Source: Streptomyces rubellomurinus
GTDB taxonomy: Bacteria > Actinomycetota > Actinomycetes > Streptomycetales > Streptomycetaceae
NCBI RefSeq assembly: GCF_000961885.1
Contig: NZ_JZKH01000014.1
Location: 1-64,000, forward strand
Direction: 5' to 3'
Length of the DNA: 64,000 nucleotides
Made by a program: the position numbers and the translations under genes. Of this stretch, positions 16,314 through 24,004 are shown piece by piece. The first letter of the stretch is position 1. Every line of letters begins with the position of its first letter. Under the pieces are notes generated by a model that was not told the DNA's origin, made no database searches, and saw only the letters and a program-made list of their open reading frames with translations.

Positions 16314-17010
16314 CGTCCCTCCCGTTCGACCGGCCGACCCAGGCGTCGACGTCGTAGCCGTTGCGCTCCCAGTAGCCCGGCTCGACCGCGCCAGTGACGG
16401 TGATGCCCGAGAGCCACTTCGCCGACTTGTAGAAGTACATCGGCGCGACGTACAGCCGCACCGGCCCGCCGTGGCTGTGCGAGATCGCGTCGTCCCGCAT
16501 CCGCAGCGCGACCAGCACGTCGTCCCGCCGGGCCTGCTCCAGGGTGAGGCTCTCGGTGTACGCGCCGTCGAAGCAGCTGAAACGGACGGCCTTCGCCCCC
16601 GGCCGCACCCCGGCGGCGTCCAGGAGGTGGGCCAGCGGCACGCCCTCGAACGGGGTGTCCGGCACCCGCCAGCCGGTCACGCACTGCACGTCCTTGACCA
16701 GCCGCCGCTGCGGCATCGCCCGCAGATCGGCGAGCCGGTGGGTGCCGGGGCGCTCCACCAACCCGTCGACGGTGAGGGTGTAGTCGGCCTCGGTCCGCTC
16801 GGGGACGGAGGTCACCACCGAGTAGTAGCGGAAGCCGTTGTTGCCGGGCAGCAGCCCGGACAGGCCGATCGGGTCCCGTTCCGCGAGCGCCGACTCGGCC
16901 CGCTGCAGGTACGGCCCGGCGGCCACGCCGGCGGCCCCGAGGCCGAGCAGGCCGAGCACGACCCGGCGCCCGACCGGGGTGCCCCGGCTCTCGTCGTCTG
17001 TTCTGTCCAC
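16297..17010 (-). CDS. Molybdopterin-dependent oxidoreductase (sulfite-oxidase/YedY fold)
   Basis: 237 aa from GTG. A twin-arginine-like N-terminus (GRRVVLGLLGLGAAG) suggests Tat export or a signal anchor. The catalytic domain carries C110 in DVQCVTGW, the expected molybdenum thiolate ligand, and later SHSHGGPVRLYV, typical of the family. The likely reaction is reduction or oxidation of a small oxo-substrate outside the membrane, with electrons through the cytochrome b encoded next. The longer frame upstream is spurious. A second, fused version of this module lies at 19981-21420. Confidence 0.87.
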   Translation of the reverse strand: MDRTDDESRGTPVGRRVVLGLLGLGAAGVAAGPYLQRAESALAERDPIGLSGLLPGNNGFRYYSVVTSVPERTEADYTLTVDGLVERPGTHRLADLRAMPQRRLVKDVQCVTGWRVPDTPFEGVPLAHLLDAAGVRPGAKAVRFSCFDGAYTESLTLEQARRDDVLVALRMRDDAISHSHGGPVRLYVAPMYFYKSAKWLSGITVTGAVEPGYWERNGYDVDAWVGRSNGRDDAPTS

Positions 17011-17063
17011 CCGACGATTCGAGCAGGTCGGGGCGGGTGTCTGCCAGGGCCGGGGGCGTTCTT

Positions 17064-18482
17064 TCAGACTTTCGTCATCTCCGGGCGCATCTCGTGTCCG
17101 GGCCGGGCCGGTGCCGTGCGTAGCAGCCGGCGCAGTGCCGGGACGGCGAGCACGCAGGCCAGGGCGGCTCCGTACGCGGCGCGTTGGGCGTCCTCGCCGC
17201 CCGTCAGGTAGAGCACCTGGCCGGCGGCGGGCACCGCCAGCCACTCCCACCGGCCGTCCAGGGCGACCAGGGCCACCACCAGCAGGCCGTACCAGGGGTA
17301 GCTCGGCGCGACGACCAGCAGCGCGGTGCCGGTGACCAGGAGCGCGCCCCGCCAGGGCCGGCGGGGGTCGCCCCGGCGCAGCACCCACAGCGCCACCGCG
17401 GCGAGCAGCAGGGCGGCGGCCCCCGGGGTCCACGCGTCGGGGAGCAGCGCCCGGAGCAGGCCGAAGCGTTCGAGGTGCCCCTGCTCGTAGCCCTCCTCCC
17501 GGAGGTATCCGGGCAGGTAGCCGAGGACGCCGACGCCGGAGGCGGCGACGTACGGCAGGTAGGCCGCCGCGAAGGTCCCCAGGGCCGTGGCGAGCAGGAC
17601 CAGGTCGTGCCGCCGAGGCCGCCGGGCGAACAGCCCGGACAGCGCTCCGGGCAGGGCTGCGGGCACGGCTGCGGACAGGGCTCCGGACAGCGCTCCGGGC
17701 AGGGCGAGGGCCGGGAGCAGTTTGGTGGCGACGGCCGCGCCGAGCAGGGCGCCGCCGGGGCCGGCCCGGCGGCGGGCCGCGCAGGCCAGCCCGGCCGCCA
17801 TCAGGAGCGCGCCGAGGGTGTCGACGTGCGCGTCGTTGACCGCCCACACCGTGACGCCCGGGCACCAGCCCCACAGCGCGGCCCGCCGCCGCTGCCGGCC
17901 CCCGGCGGCGAGCAGGACGCCGGTGGTGGCGACCGCCAGCAGTGCGCCGCCCGCCTGCGCGCCGCGCACGCCGCCGCCGAAGGGGTGCGCGGCGAGGAAC
18001 CAGGCCTCGGCGACGGGCGGGTAGATCGTGTGCACGGCGGGCCGGTTGATCCGGGTGCAGTCGCCCGCCGCGGTGCGCCGCTCGTCCCAGCCCGTGCAGC
18101 CGTCGCCGACCGGGAACAGGCCCGGGTCGCGCAGCCGGGCCAGCGCCGGGTCGTCCGGGGCGTGCGCGTACGGGGAGATGCCGGCCGCCTGGACCCGGCC
18201 GTCCCACACGTACCGGTAGGCGTCGTCGCTGGTGCGCGGCGGCGCCAGCAGCCCGGCCGCGGCGACCAGGGCGCTGCCGGCCAGCACCAGCGGCGCCACC
18301 CGGCGGTCGTCCACCCCGCGCAGCAGGAGCAGGGCGAGCGCGAAGAGGGCGGCGTCGAGGGCGTACCAGCCGTACAGCGGCGGCCGGTCGGCGAGCGTCC
18401 CGCCGCCGGTCACGGTCAGCGCGAGGGCCGTGACCAGGGCGGCGAGGACGAGCGCGCAGGGGAGGACGGTCCGGGCGGGCAT
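17064..18482 (-). CDS. GT87/DUF2029 polyprenyl-phosphate-dependent mannosyltransferase
   Basis: 472 aa with about ten hydrophobic helices and short loops, the usual pattern for GT-C family GT87 enzymes. The extracytoplasmic region RYVWDGRVQAAGISPYAHAP holds the conserved acidic and Arg residues of this family, and NRPAVHTIYPPVAE is a typical later motif. It should transfer mannose or another hexose from a lipid-linked donor on the outer face. An internal Ala/Leu/Pro/Gly repeat (around 17630-17705) reflects a short tandem DNA repeat. It lies 19 nt after the phosphorylase gene on the same strand. Confidence 0.85.
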   Translation of the reverse strand: MPARTVLPCALVLAALVTALALTVTGGGTLADRPPLYGWYALDAALFALALLLLRGVDDRRVAPLVLAGSALVAAAGLLAPPRTSDDAYRYVWDGRVQAAGISPYAHAPDDPALARLRDPGLFPVGDGCTGWDERRTAAGDCTRINRPAVHTIYPPVAEAWFLAAHPFGGGVRGAQAGGALLAVATTGVLLAAGGRQRRRAALWGWCPGVTVWAVNDAHVDTLGALLMAAGLACAARRRAGPGGALLGAAVATKLLPALALPGALSGALSAAVPAALPGALSGLFARRPRRHDLVLLATALGTFAAAYLPYVAASGVGVLGYLPGYLREEGYEQGHLERFGLLRALLPDAWTPGAAALLLAAVALWVLRRGDPRRPWRGALLVTGTALLVVAPSYPWYGLLVVALVALDGRWEWLAVPAAGQVLYLTGGEDAQRAAYGAALACVLAVPALRRLLRTAPARPGHEMRPEMTKV

Positions 18483-18501
18483 GCGGGCGGGCCGGGCCGG
18501 G

Positions 18502-19356
18502 TCAGTGGCCCGGGACGCCGGGGAGGCCGGTGGTGAGGCCGTCCAGCGCGTGCGAGCAGGGGCAGTCCCGGTCGGCGGGCAGGGCCTCCAGGGCCTTGAA
18601 CAGCACGGTGCGCAGCCGGTCGACGTTGCGGGCGAAGACCTCCAGCACCTCGGCGTGGGTGACGCCCTCGCCCGACTCCACCCCGGCGTCCAGGTCGGTG
18701 ACCAGCGCCAACGAGGTGTAGCAGAGCCCGAGTTCGCGGGCGAGGACGGCTTCGGGGTGGCCGGTCATGCCGACCACGGACCAGCCGTTGGCGGTGAACC
18801 AGCGGGACTCGGCGCGGGTGGAGAAGCGCGGGCCCTCGATCACCACCAGCGTGCCGCCGTCCACCGGCTCCCAGGCCGCGGCGCGGGCGGCGTCGAGGGC
18901 GGCCTGCCGCCCGGTGGGGCAGTACGGGTCGGCCATCGACACGTGCACGACCTCGGGGACGGTGCCGTCCGGCAGCGGCAGGCCGTCGTAGTAGGTCTGC
19001 GCCCGGCCCGAGGTGCGGTCGACGAACTGGTCCGGCACCACCAGCGTCCCCGGCCCGTACGCGGGGCGCAGCCCGCCGACCGCGCACGGCCCGAACACCT
19101 GGCGCACGCCCAGCGAGTGCAGCGCCCACAGGTTGGCCCGGTAGTTGATCCGGTGCGGCGGCAGGCCGTGGCCGCGCCCGTGCCGGGGCAGGAAGGCGAT
19201 CCGGCGGCCGGCGGCCTCGCCGAGGAACAGCGCGTCGCTCGGCGGCCCGTACGGGGTGTCGACCCGCACCTCGGTCACCTCGTCGAGCAGGGCGTAGAGC
19301 CCCGAGCCGCCGATCACGCCCAGCTCGGCCTGTGCGGAGTCCCGACGAACCGTCAT
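18502..19356 (-). CDS. S-methyl-5'-thioadenosine phosphorylase family protein
   Basis: 284 aa from the ATG at 19356, chosen because GAGAGG lies 8 nt upstream; a GTG three codons earlier has no spaced site. Family motifs: IGGSGLY at the N-terminus (phosphate loop), PRHGRGH, HRINYRANL, and VVGMTGHPEAVLARE. TDLDAG keeps both aspartates that contact the 6-amino group of adenine in MTAP, suggesting adenine rather than hypoxanthine nucleosides. The role may be methionine salvage, but a place between a GT87 and molybdoenzymes, near a DUF2064 protein, allows a pathway-specific role. Confidence 0.88.
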   Translation of the reverse strand: MTVRRDSAQAELGVIGGSGLYALLDEVTEVRVDTPYGPPSDALFLGEAAGRRIAFLPRHGRGHGLPPHRINYRANLWALHSLGVRQVFGPCAVGGLRPAYGPGTLVVPDQFVDRTSGRAQTYYDGLPLPDGTVPEVVHVSMADPYCPTGRQAALDAARAAAWEPVDGGTLVVIEGPRFSTRAESRWFTANGWSVVGMTGHPEAVLARELGLCYTSLALVTDLDAGVESGEGVTHAEVLEVFARNVDRLRTVLFKALEALPADRDCPCSHALDGLTTGLPGVPGH

Positions 19357-19446
19357 CTGTACCACCTCTCTTGGAAGGAATGCCCCGGCTGATGCACGAG
19401 CCCTTCGAGCCCTACCCCGCAGGCCCCGGTCCTACGATTCGCCGTC

Positions 19447-19950
19447 CTACGATTCGCCGCCGTCCTCGCCCGACCCCCGCGCCGGTCCCGATCGGCCGGC
19501 CCGGCGGAGCCGGAGGGCCAGGGCGAGGGCGGACGCGCCGAACAGGGCCCCGGTGACGGCGAGCCAGCGGCCCAGGTAGACGCCCTCCGACAGCCCGGTG
19601 GCGCCCGGGTAGGGCACCGAGAGGTCGAGGACGAGCGGGAACCAGACGAGCAGCAGCAGGCCCGACAGGAGGGCCGGCACCCGCAGGTGGTTGATCCAGG
19701 GCACGGCCGGTGCCGGCCCGCGCCGCCGGCGCAGCACGGACCGGGCCGAGAGGTCGGCGAGCGAGTAGAGCGGGAGCAGGAGCAGGTCGTGGGCGACGGC
19801 CGCGCCGACGAACCAGACCGCCACCGCGAGGGGGCGTTCGGCCAGCAGGCGCTGGACGGCGAAGCCGGTGAGGGCGAGGGAGGCGAGGAGCGCGAGCAGG
19901 TGCAGCGGGCCGGCGCCGTACCAGCGGGTGAGGGGGGTGCGTCGGTTCAT
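19447..19950 (-). CDS. Small multi-pass membrane protein
   Basis: 167 aa with about four hydrophobic helices (around 15-32, 42-58, 92-110, 125-145) and basic loops (VLRRRRG), ending in a charged Gly/Ser/Glu tail. I recognise no family. It sits 30 nt downstream of the fused molybdoenzyme on the same strand and is likely co-transcribed with it. Confidence 0.7.
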   Translation of the reverse strand: MNRRTPLTRWYGAGPLHLLALLASLALTGFAVQRLLAERPLAVAVWFVGAAVAHDLLLLPLYSLADLSARSVLRRRRGPAPAVPWINHLRVPALLSGLLLLVWFPLVLDLSVPYPGATGLSEGVYLGRWLAVTGALFGASALALALRLRRAGRSGPARGSGEDGGES

Positions 19951-19980
19951 CGTCCGTCCCGGTCGTGAGGTGCTCGTGCG

Positions 19981-21420
19981 TCAGGCCCTGAAGGTCAGCC
20001 GGTGGACCCACTTCGTGTTGTTCACCCCCGGGTTGGCCGGGACGATGACGCGGGCGGGGTACCCGTGGTCGAGCGCGAGGTCGACCCCGTTGACGTGCAG
20101 GGCGAGCAGCGAGCGCGGGTCGCGGATCTGGTTGCCGCGCAGCACCACGGAGGCGTACGGGCCGGGCGGCTGGACGGAGTCCACCAGCACGCTCGCCGCG
20201 TCCGGGAGCCCGGCCAGGGCGGCGAGGTCGGCGAGGCGCAGTCCGCTCCAGTGCTGGTCCCCGGTGGACCAGCCCTCCACGCAGGCGATCGGCAGCCGGG
20301 CCGCGTGCTGGGCCATCGCGAGCAGGTCCTCCCGGGTGAAGGACCGCACCGGTCCGGCGCCGTGCAGCTCCAACCGCCAGTCGGGGCCCACCATCGCCGC
20401 GGTGATGCCGACCGCGGCGGCGGTCTTGTTGACCTGGAAGCCGTTGGGCCCGTCCGCCGGGGCCCGGTTGTGCGGTGCCAGCAGCGCGGTGGCGCGCAGC
20501 CGGCCGCCGATGCTCTGCCCGGCGGTGACCACGAACAGGGCCAGCGAGCCCGCGCCGACCAGGGCGAGCGCGCCGCGCCGGGCGATCGTCGGCGGGGCGG
20601 GTGCGACGGCCACCAGGCCGTCCGCGTCCGGCGGTTCGGGCCGGGTGTCGGCGAGGCCGGTGCGCAGCTCGCCGAGCAGGGAGCGCGACCCGAGCGCGCG
20701 GACCATCCGGCCGAGCCGCAGCGCGACGTGGACGGCGAACGCGGCGATGAACACCCACGCCCCGTAGAAGTGCAGGGTATAGAAGGAGCCCGGGAAGACG
20801 TAGTGGAGCTGGATGTTGAGGATCCCGGTGGCGAACTCGAAGACGGCGCCGCCGACGAGCATCAGCAGCGACAGCCGTTCCAGGGCGTGGGCGGCGCTGC
20901 GCGCCGGCGGCCACTCGAACAGCTTCGGGATCACCGACCACAGCTTGGCCAGCAGGACCGGGACGAGGACGACGCCGAGCGTCACGTGCACGCCCTGGAC
21001 GAGCCGGTAGAGCCAGGCCGGGCGGGTGGGCCAGTCGAAGAGGTAGAAGCCCAGCCAACCCTTGTCCGGCGTCTGGTCGTTCAGCGGGCCGAGGTCGGGG
21101 TTGTAGGCGGCGTAGGACAGCGCGCCGGTCACGAACAGGACGGGGATGCCGACCAGCAGCACCAGCCCGAACACCGAGGTCAGCCACGGCCCGCGGATCG
21201 GGCTGCGCCAGAAGCCGGGCCGGAACGGTCCGGGCGGCGCGGGCGCCCGCCGGAGCCGGTCGGCGACCGCCGACAGCCGGGCAGCGACCGCCGACAGCCG
21301 GGCACCGGCCGCCGTACGGGCTCGCGCGGCGGCCCGCGCGGCGTCGCGTCCGAGGCGGCGCGACGCGTCGGCGGCCGGCCGAGGCCGGCTCCGAGGCGAT
21401 CCACCACCGCGCCGACCCAT
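19981..21420 (-). CDS. Fusion: membrane cytochrome b + molybdopterin oxidoreductase
   Basis: 479 aa from the ATG at 21420, which has GGGAGG 12 nt upstream; the frame extends further up only as GC noise. A basic N-terminal tail with a heptad-like doubled ARLSAVA unit (about 40-53) leads into four to five helices with histidines at H145, H206, H217 and H231, a cytochrome b. Around 279-300, ARRGALALVGAGSLALF is a twin-arginine-like helix that leads to the molybdopterin domain with C380 in IACVEGW. Thus the two subunits encoded separately at 15705-17010 are here one polypeptide, with the Tat-like segment kept inside. Confidence 0.85.
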   Translation of the reverse strand: MGRRGGGSPRSRPRPAADASRRLGRDAARAAARARTAAGARLSAVAARLSAVADRLRRAPAPPGPFRPGFWRSPIRGPWLTSVFGLVLLVGIPVLFVTGALSYAAYNPDLGPLNDQTPDKGWLGFYLFDWPTRPAWLYRLVQGVHVTLGVVLVPVLLAKLWSVIPKLFEWPPARSAAHALERLSLLMLVGGAVFEFATGILNIQLHYVFPGSFYTLHFYGAWVFIAAFAVHVALRLGRMVRALGSRSLLGELRTGLADTRPEPPDADGLVAVAPAPPTIARRGALALVGAGSLALFVVTAGQSIGGRLRATALLAPHNRAPADGPNGFQVNKTAAAVGITAAMVGPDWRLELHGAGPVRSFTREDLLAMAQHAARLPIACVEGWSTGDQHWSGLRLADLAALAGLPDAASVLVDSVQPPGPYASVVLRGNQIRDPRSLLALHVNGVDLALDHGYPARVIVPANPGVNNTKWVHRLTFRA

Positions 21421-21739
21421 GACCACCGACCGCCTCCCACCGCCCAGGAACCCGTGGCGCGCGTCCCCGGCCGGAGCTGCGCCGCGCGGCCGGGGAAGGG
21501 CCGACTGGCCGGCGCCCGCCGGACAGCCAACCACCGGCGGAGCGGCGGCCCCGCCGCCACCACACCGGACCGGCGCCACGATCACCCGTACGGATGACCC
21601 CGCCTTTCAGCGCGTGGTGACGGGGATCACAGCGGGTTTCGCGCGGGCACCGAAATGCGGGGGCGGCCGCAGTGGTTGGCACGGGCAACCGTTTCCGTCC
21701 CGGCGCACACCGCCGCGGCACCCCGCAAGGAATCCGCTC
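21421..21739. other. Divergent intergenic region
   Basis: 319 nt between the fused molybdoenzyme (leftward) and the Old Yellow Enzyme (rightward). It holds a short inverted repeat GGTTG-N7-CAACC near 21673-21690 that could be an operator, and nothing gene-like that I would defend. Confidence 0.35.
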
Positions 21740-22867
21740 ATGACCGTCACCGAGTCCTCCGCCTCCCGCGCGGCCGAGATCCTGTCCCGGCCCGTCGCGA
21801 TCAACGGACTGACCGTGCCCAACCGCATCGCGATGGCGCCGATGACCCGCATGTTCTCCCCCGGCGGCGTGCCCGGCGAGGACGTGCGCTCGTACTACGC
21901 CCGCCGCGCGGCCGCGGGCGTCGGCCTGATCGTCACCGAGGGGACGTACGTCGGGCACGAGTCCGCCGGGCAGAGCGACGCCGTCCCGCGCTTCCACGGC
22001 GAGGAGCAGCTGGCCGGGTGGGCCCGGGTCGCCGAGGACGTCCACGCGGCGGGCGGCACCATCGTGCCGCAGCTGTGGCACATCGGCATGGTGCGCAAGC
22101 AGGGCGACCCGCCGTTCGCGGACGCCCCCGCGGTCGGCCCGTCCGGCATCCGGCTGGACGGCACCGAGGGCACCGGGCGGGCGATGACCCGGGCCGACCT
22201 GGACGCCGTCATCGGCGCGTTCGCCGAGGCGGCCGCGGCCGCCGAGCGGATCGGCTTCGACGGCGTCGAGCTGCACGGCGCCCACGGCTACCTGCTGGAC
22301 CAGTTCCTCTGGGCGGGCACCAACCGCCGCACCGACGCCTACGGCGGCGACGCGGTCGCCCGGACGAAGTTCACGGCCGAGCTCGTCGCCGCGGTGCGCG
22401 CGGCCGTGTCCCCCGAGTTCCCGGTGATCTTCCGCTACTCGCAGTGGAAGTCGGAGAACTACGAGGCCCGCCTCGCCGAGACCCCGCAGGAGCTGGAGGC
22501 GATCCTGACCCCGCTCGCCGAGGCCGGCGTCGACGCCTTCCACGCCTCGACCCGCCGCTACTGGGTCCCCGAGTTCGACGGCTCGGACCTCAACCTGGCC
22601 GGCTGGACCAGGAAGCTCACCGGCCGCCCGGCGATCACCGTCGGCTCGGTCGGCCTGGACGGCGACTTCATCCGTGCCTTCGCGGGCGAGGGCGCCCCGG
22701 TCGGGGCCCTGGACAACCTGCTCGACCGGCTGGAGCGCGACGAGTTCGACCTGGTCGCGGTCGGCCGCGCGCTCCTGCAGGACCCGCAGTGGGCGGAGAA
22801 GGTCCTCGCCGGCCGGTTCGCCGACCTGCGCCCGTACGACGCCGCCGCGGTCCGCACCCTGAGCTGA
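21740..22867 (+). CDS. Old Yellow Enzyme-family NADH:flavin oxidoreductase
   Basis: 375 aa, a single TIM-barrel OYE without the iron-sulfur C-terminal extension of 2,4-dienoyl-CoA reductases. Motifs: NRIAMAPMTRMF at the N-terminus, QLWHIGM, and FDGVELHGAHGYLLDQFLW, which contains the substrate-binding His pair region; VGRALLQDP near the end is the phosphate-binding area for FMN. It should reduce activated alkenes. The ATG at 21740 has AAGGA 8 nt upstream; the much longer frame starting at 21146 is spurious. A very strong hairpin terminator follows at 22891-22942. Confidence 0.92.
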   Translation: MTVTESSASRAAEILSRPVAINGLTVPNRIAMAPMTRMFSPGGVPGEDVRSYYARRAAAGVGLIVTEGTYVGHESAGQSDAVPRFHGEEQLAGWARVAEDVHAAGGTIVPQLWHIGMVRKQGDPPFADAPAVGPSGIRLDGTEGTGRAMTRADLDAVIGAFAEAAAAAERIGFDGVELHGAHGYLLDQFLWAGTNRRTDAYGGDAVARTKFTAELVAAVRAAVSPEFPVIFRYSQWKSENYEARLAETPQELEAILTPLAEAGVDAFHASTRRYWVPEFDGSDLNLAGWTRKLTGRPAITVGSVGLDGDFIRAFAGEGAPVGALDNLLDRLERDEFDLVAVGRALLQDPQWAEKVLAGRFADLRPYDAAAVRTLS

Positions 22868-22890
22868 TCGCCCCCGGACAGCCGGAGGCC

Positions 22891-22942
22891 CCGAGGCCCC
22901 GGCCGCCCGCGCCCGACGTGGCGCCGGCGGCCGGGGCCTCGG
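22891..22942 (+). terminator. 17-bp hairpin terminator after the OYE gene
   Basis: Perfect arms CCGAGGCCCCGGCCGCC (22891-22907) and GGCGGCCGGGGCCTCGG (22926-22942) with an 18-nt loop lie 24 nt after the stop codon. This is one of the strongest terminators in the window. Confidence 0.85.
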
Positions 22943-23055
22943 CCGTCCGTCGCCGATCGCTTCCAATCTGTGACATGGCCCCGTCTAGTTCGTTCGCGTC
23001 CCGGTGTGGTGGGATGTGCGCTCACGGGGTGACGACTGCAGACGGGGGTTGTGCG

Positions 23056-23712
23056 GTGCGAAGTGGACGGCTGAGGGAACTGGGCGGCGACGCGGCGTGC
23101 CTGGTCGCGGTGGGACTGGTCCGGCTGGGCGCGCGCGAACAGCTGGGCGCGACGGGCCGGTCCCCGGCCTGGGTCGGCGGGCTGCGGGCGGCCTCGTTCG
23201 CGGACGCCTGGCTGGCGTTCGGCGACGCGCCGGGGCCCGGGCTGCGGGTACCCGCGCCCACCGCGCTGCGCACCGTCACGGAACGGGCCGCCGAGCTGGT
23301 GCTCCGCTCCTGCGGCGACGACGGCCCGACCGCGCTGGAACGGCTGGGACGGCAGGCGACGGACAGCCGCGAGCAGGCCCGCCGGGACGGCGTGACGCAC
23401 CCGGCCGAGCCCTGCGCGCTGACCCTGGTCTGGCACGGCGTCCAGGCGCTGGCCGCCGAGGACGGGCCGTCCCACGACCGCCGCATCGAGGAGCGCAGCG
23501 AGGCCTACGTGCGGGAGCGGCACCGCCGCCAGGACGCCCTGGCGCTCGTGCTGTGCTGCGCGCGGATCGCCGCCGCCGCACTGGTGGAGCTGAGCGAGGG
23601 CGATCCGGCGCGGGTGGACGCGTGGCTGGAGCAGGAGGCGGCCCACGCGATGCCCCGCACCGGCCCCGTGCCGCTGTGGGTGCCGGGGCGGCCCTGGCAG
23701 CCCGCCGGCTGA
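23056..23712 (+). CDS. Hypothetical cytoplasmic protein
   Basis: 218 aa from GTG; GGGGG lies 7 nt upstream and the frame before it is unlike coding sequence. The protein is mostly alpha-helical by residue pattern, with a long helix around RHRRQDALALVLCCARIAAAALVEL (quoted only in part) and no signal peptide. I recognise no family. It stands alone between the OYE terminator and the peptidase promoter. The stop codon lies in the first unit of a 12-bp tandem repeat. Confidence 0.7.
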   Translation: MRSGRLRELGGDAACLVAVGLVRLGAREQLGATGRSPAWVGGLRAASFADAWLAFGDAPGPGLRVPAPTALRTVTERAAELVLRSCGDDGPTALERLGRQATDSREQARRDGVTHPAEPCALTLVWHGVQALAAEDGPSHDRRIEERSEAYVRERHRRQDALALVLCCARIAAAALVELSEGDPARVDAWLEQEAAHAMPRTGPVPLWVPGRPWQPAG

Positions 23713-23766
23713 CGGCCCGGCGCGCGGCCCGGCTGACGGCCCGGCTGACGGCCCGGCGCGCGGCCG
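23707..23766. repeat. 12-bp tandem repeat over a stop codon (pattern A-B-A-A-B)
   Basis: Units A (GGCTGACGGCCC) and B (GGCGCGCGGCCC, last copy ending in G) are arranged A-B-A-A-B. The stop codon of the preceding gene is in the first A unit, so TGA recurs at each A copy. Confidence 0.85.
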
Positions 23767-23866
23767 GGCAGGCGGTCGGGCCGGGGCCGCCGTCCGGTCG
23801 TGGACGCAGGGCCGAACGCACGCCCGGCCGCGGCCTCCCCCGCCCGAACGGGTTTCCCACGAGCCA

Positions 23867-23896
23867 TTGAGGACAGGGCGTTCCCGCCCCTACACT
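23867..23896 (+). promoter_or_regulatory. Promoter of the S53 peptidase gene
   Basis: TTGAGG (23867-23872) and TACACT (23891-23896) are separated by 18 nt, matching the vegetative HrdB-type consensus of streptomycetes. It gives a leader of about 100 nt before the TTG start at 24005. Confidence 0.6.
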
Positions 23897-24004
23897 CGCG
23901 CCCGTCCGTGACCTCGTGTCGCGGCTCCCCCACGTCCCGGAGTCGTTCGATCCGACCCGGGCCGGGCCGAGCATGTCCCCCAACCATCCCTCGTGGAGGA
24001 CTAC

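Noticed and set aside
19412..22966. A 1184-codon minus-strand frame joining several genes.
   Set aside because: It crosses real genes on both strands in the wrong frame; composition is that of high-GC shadow sequence.
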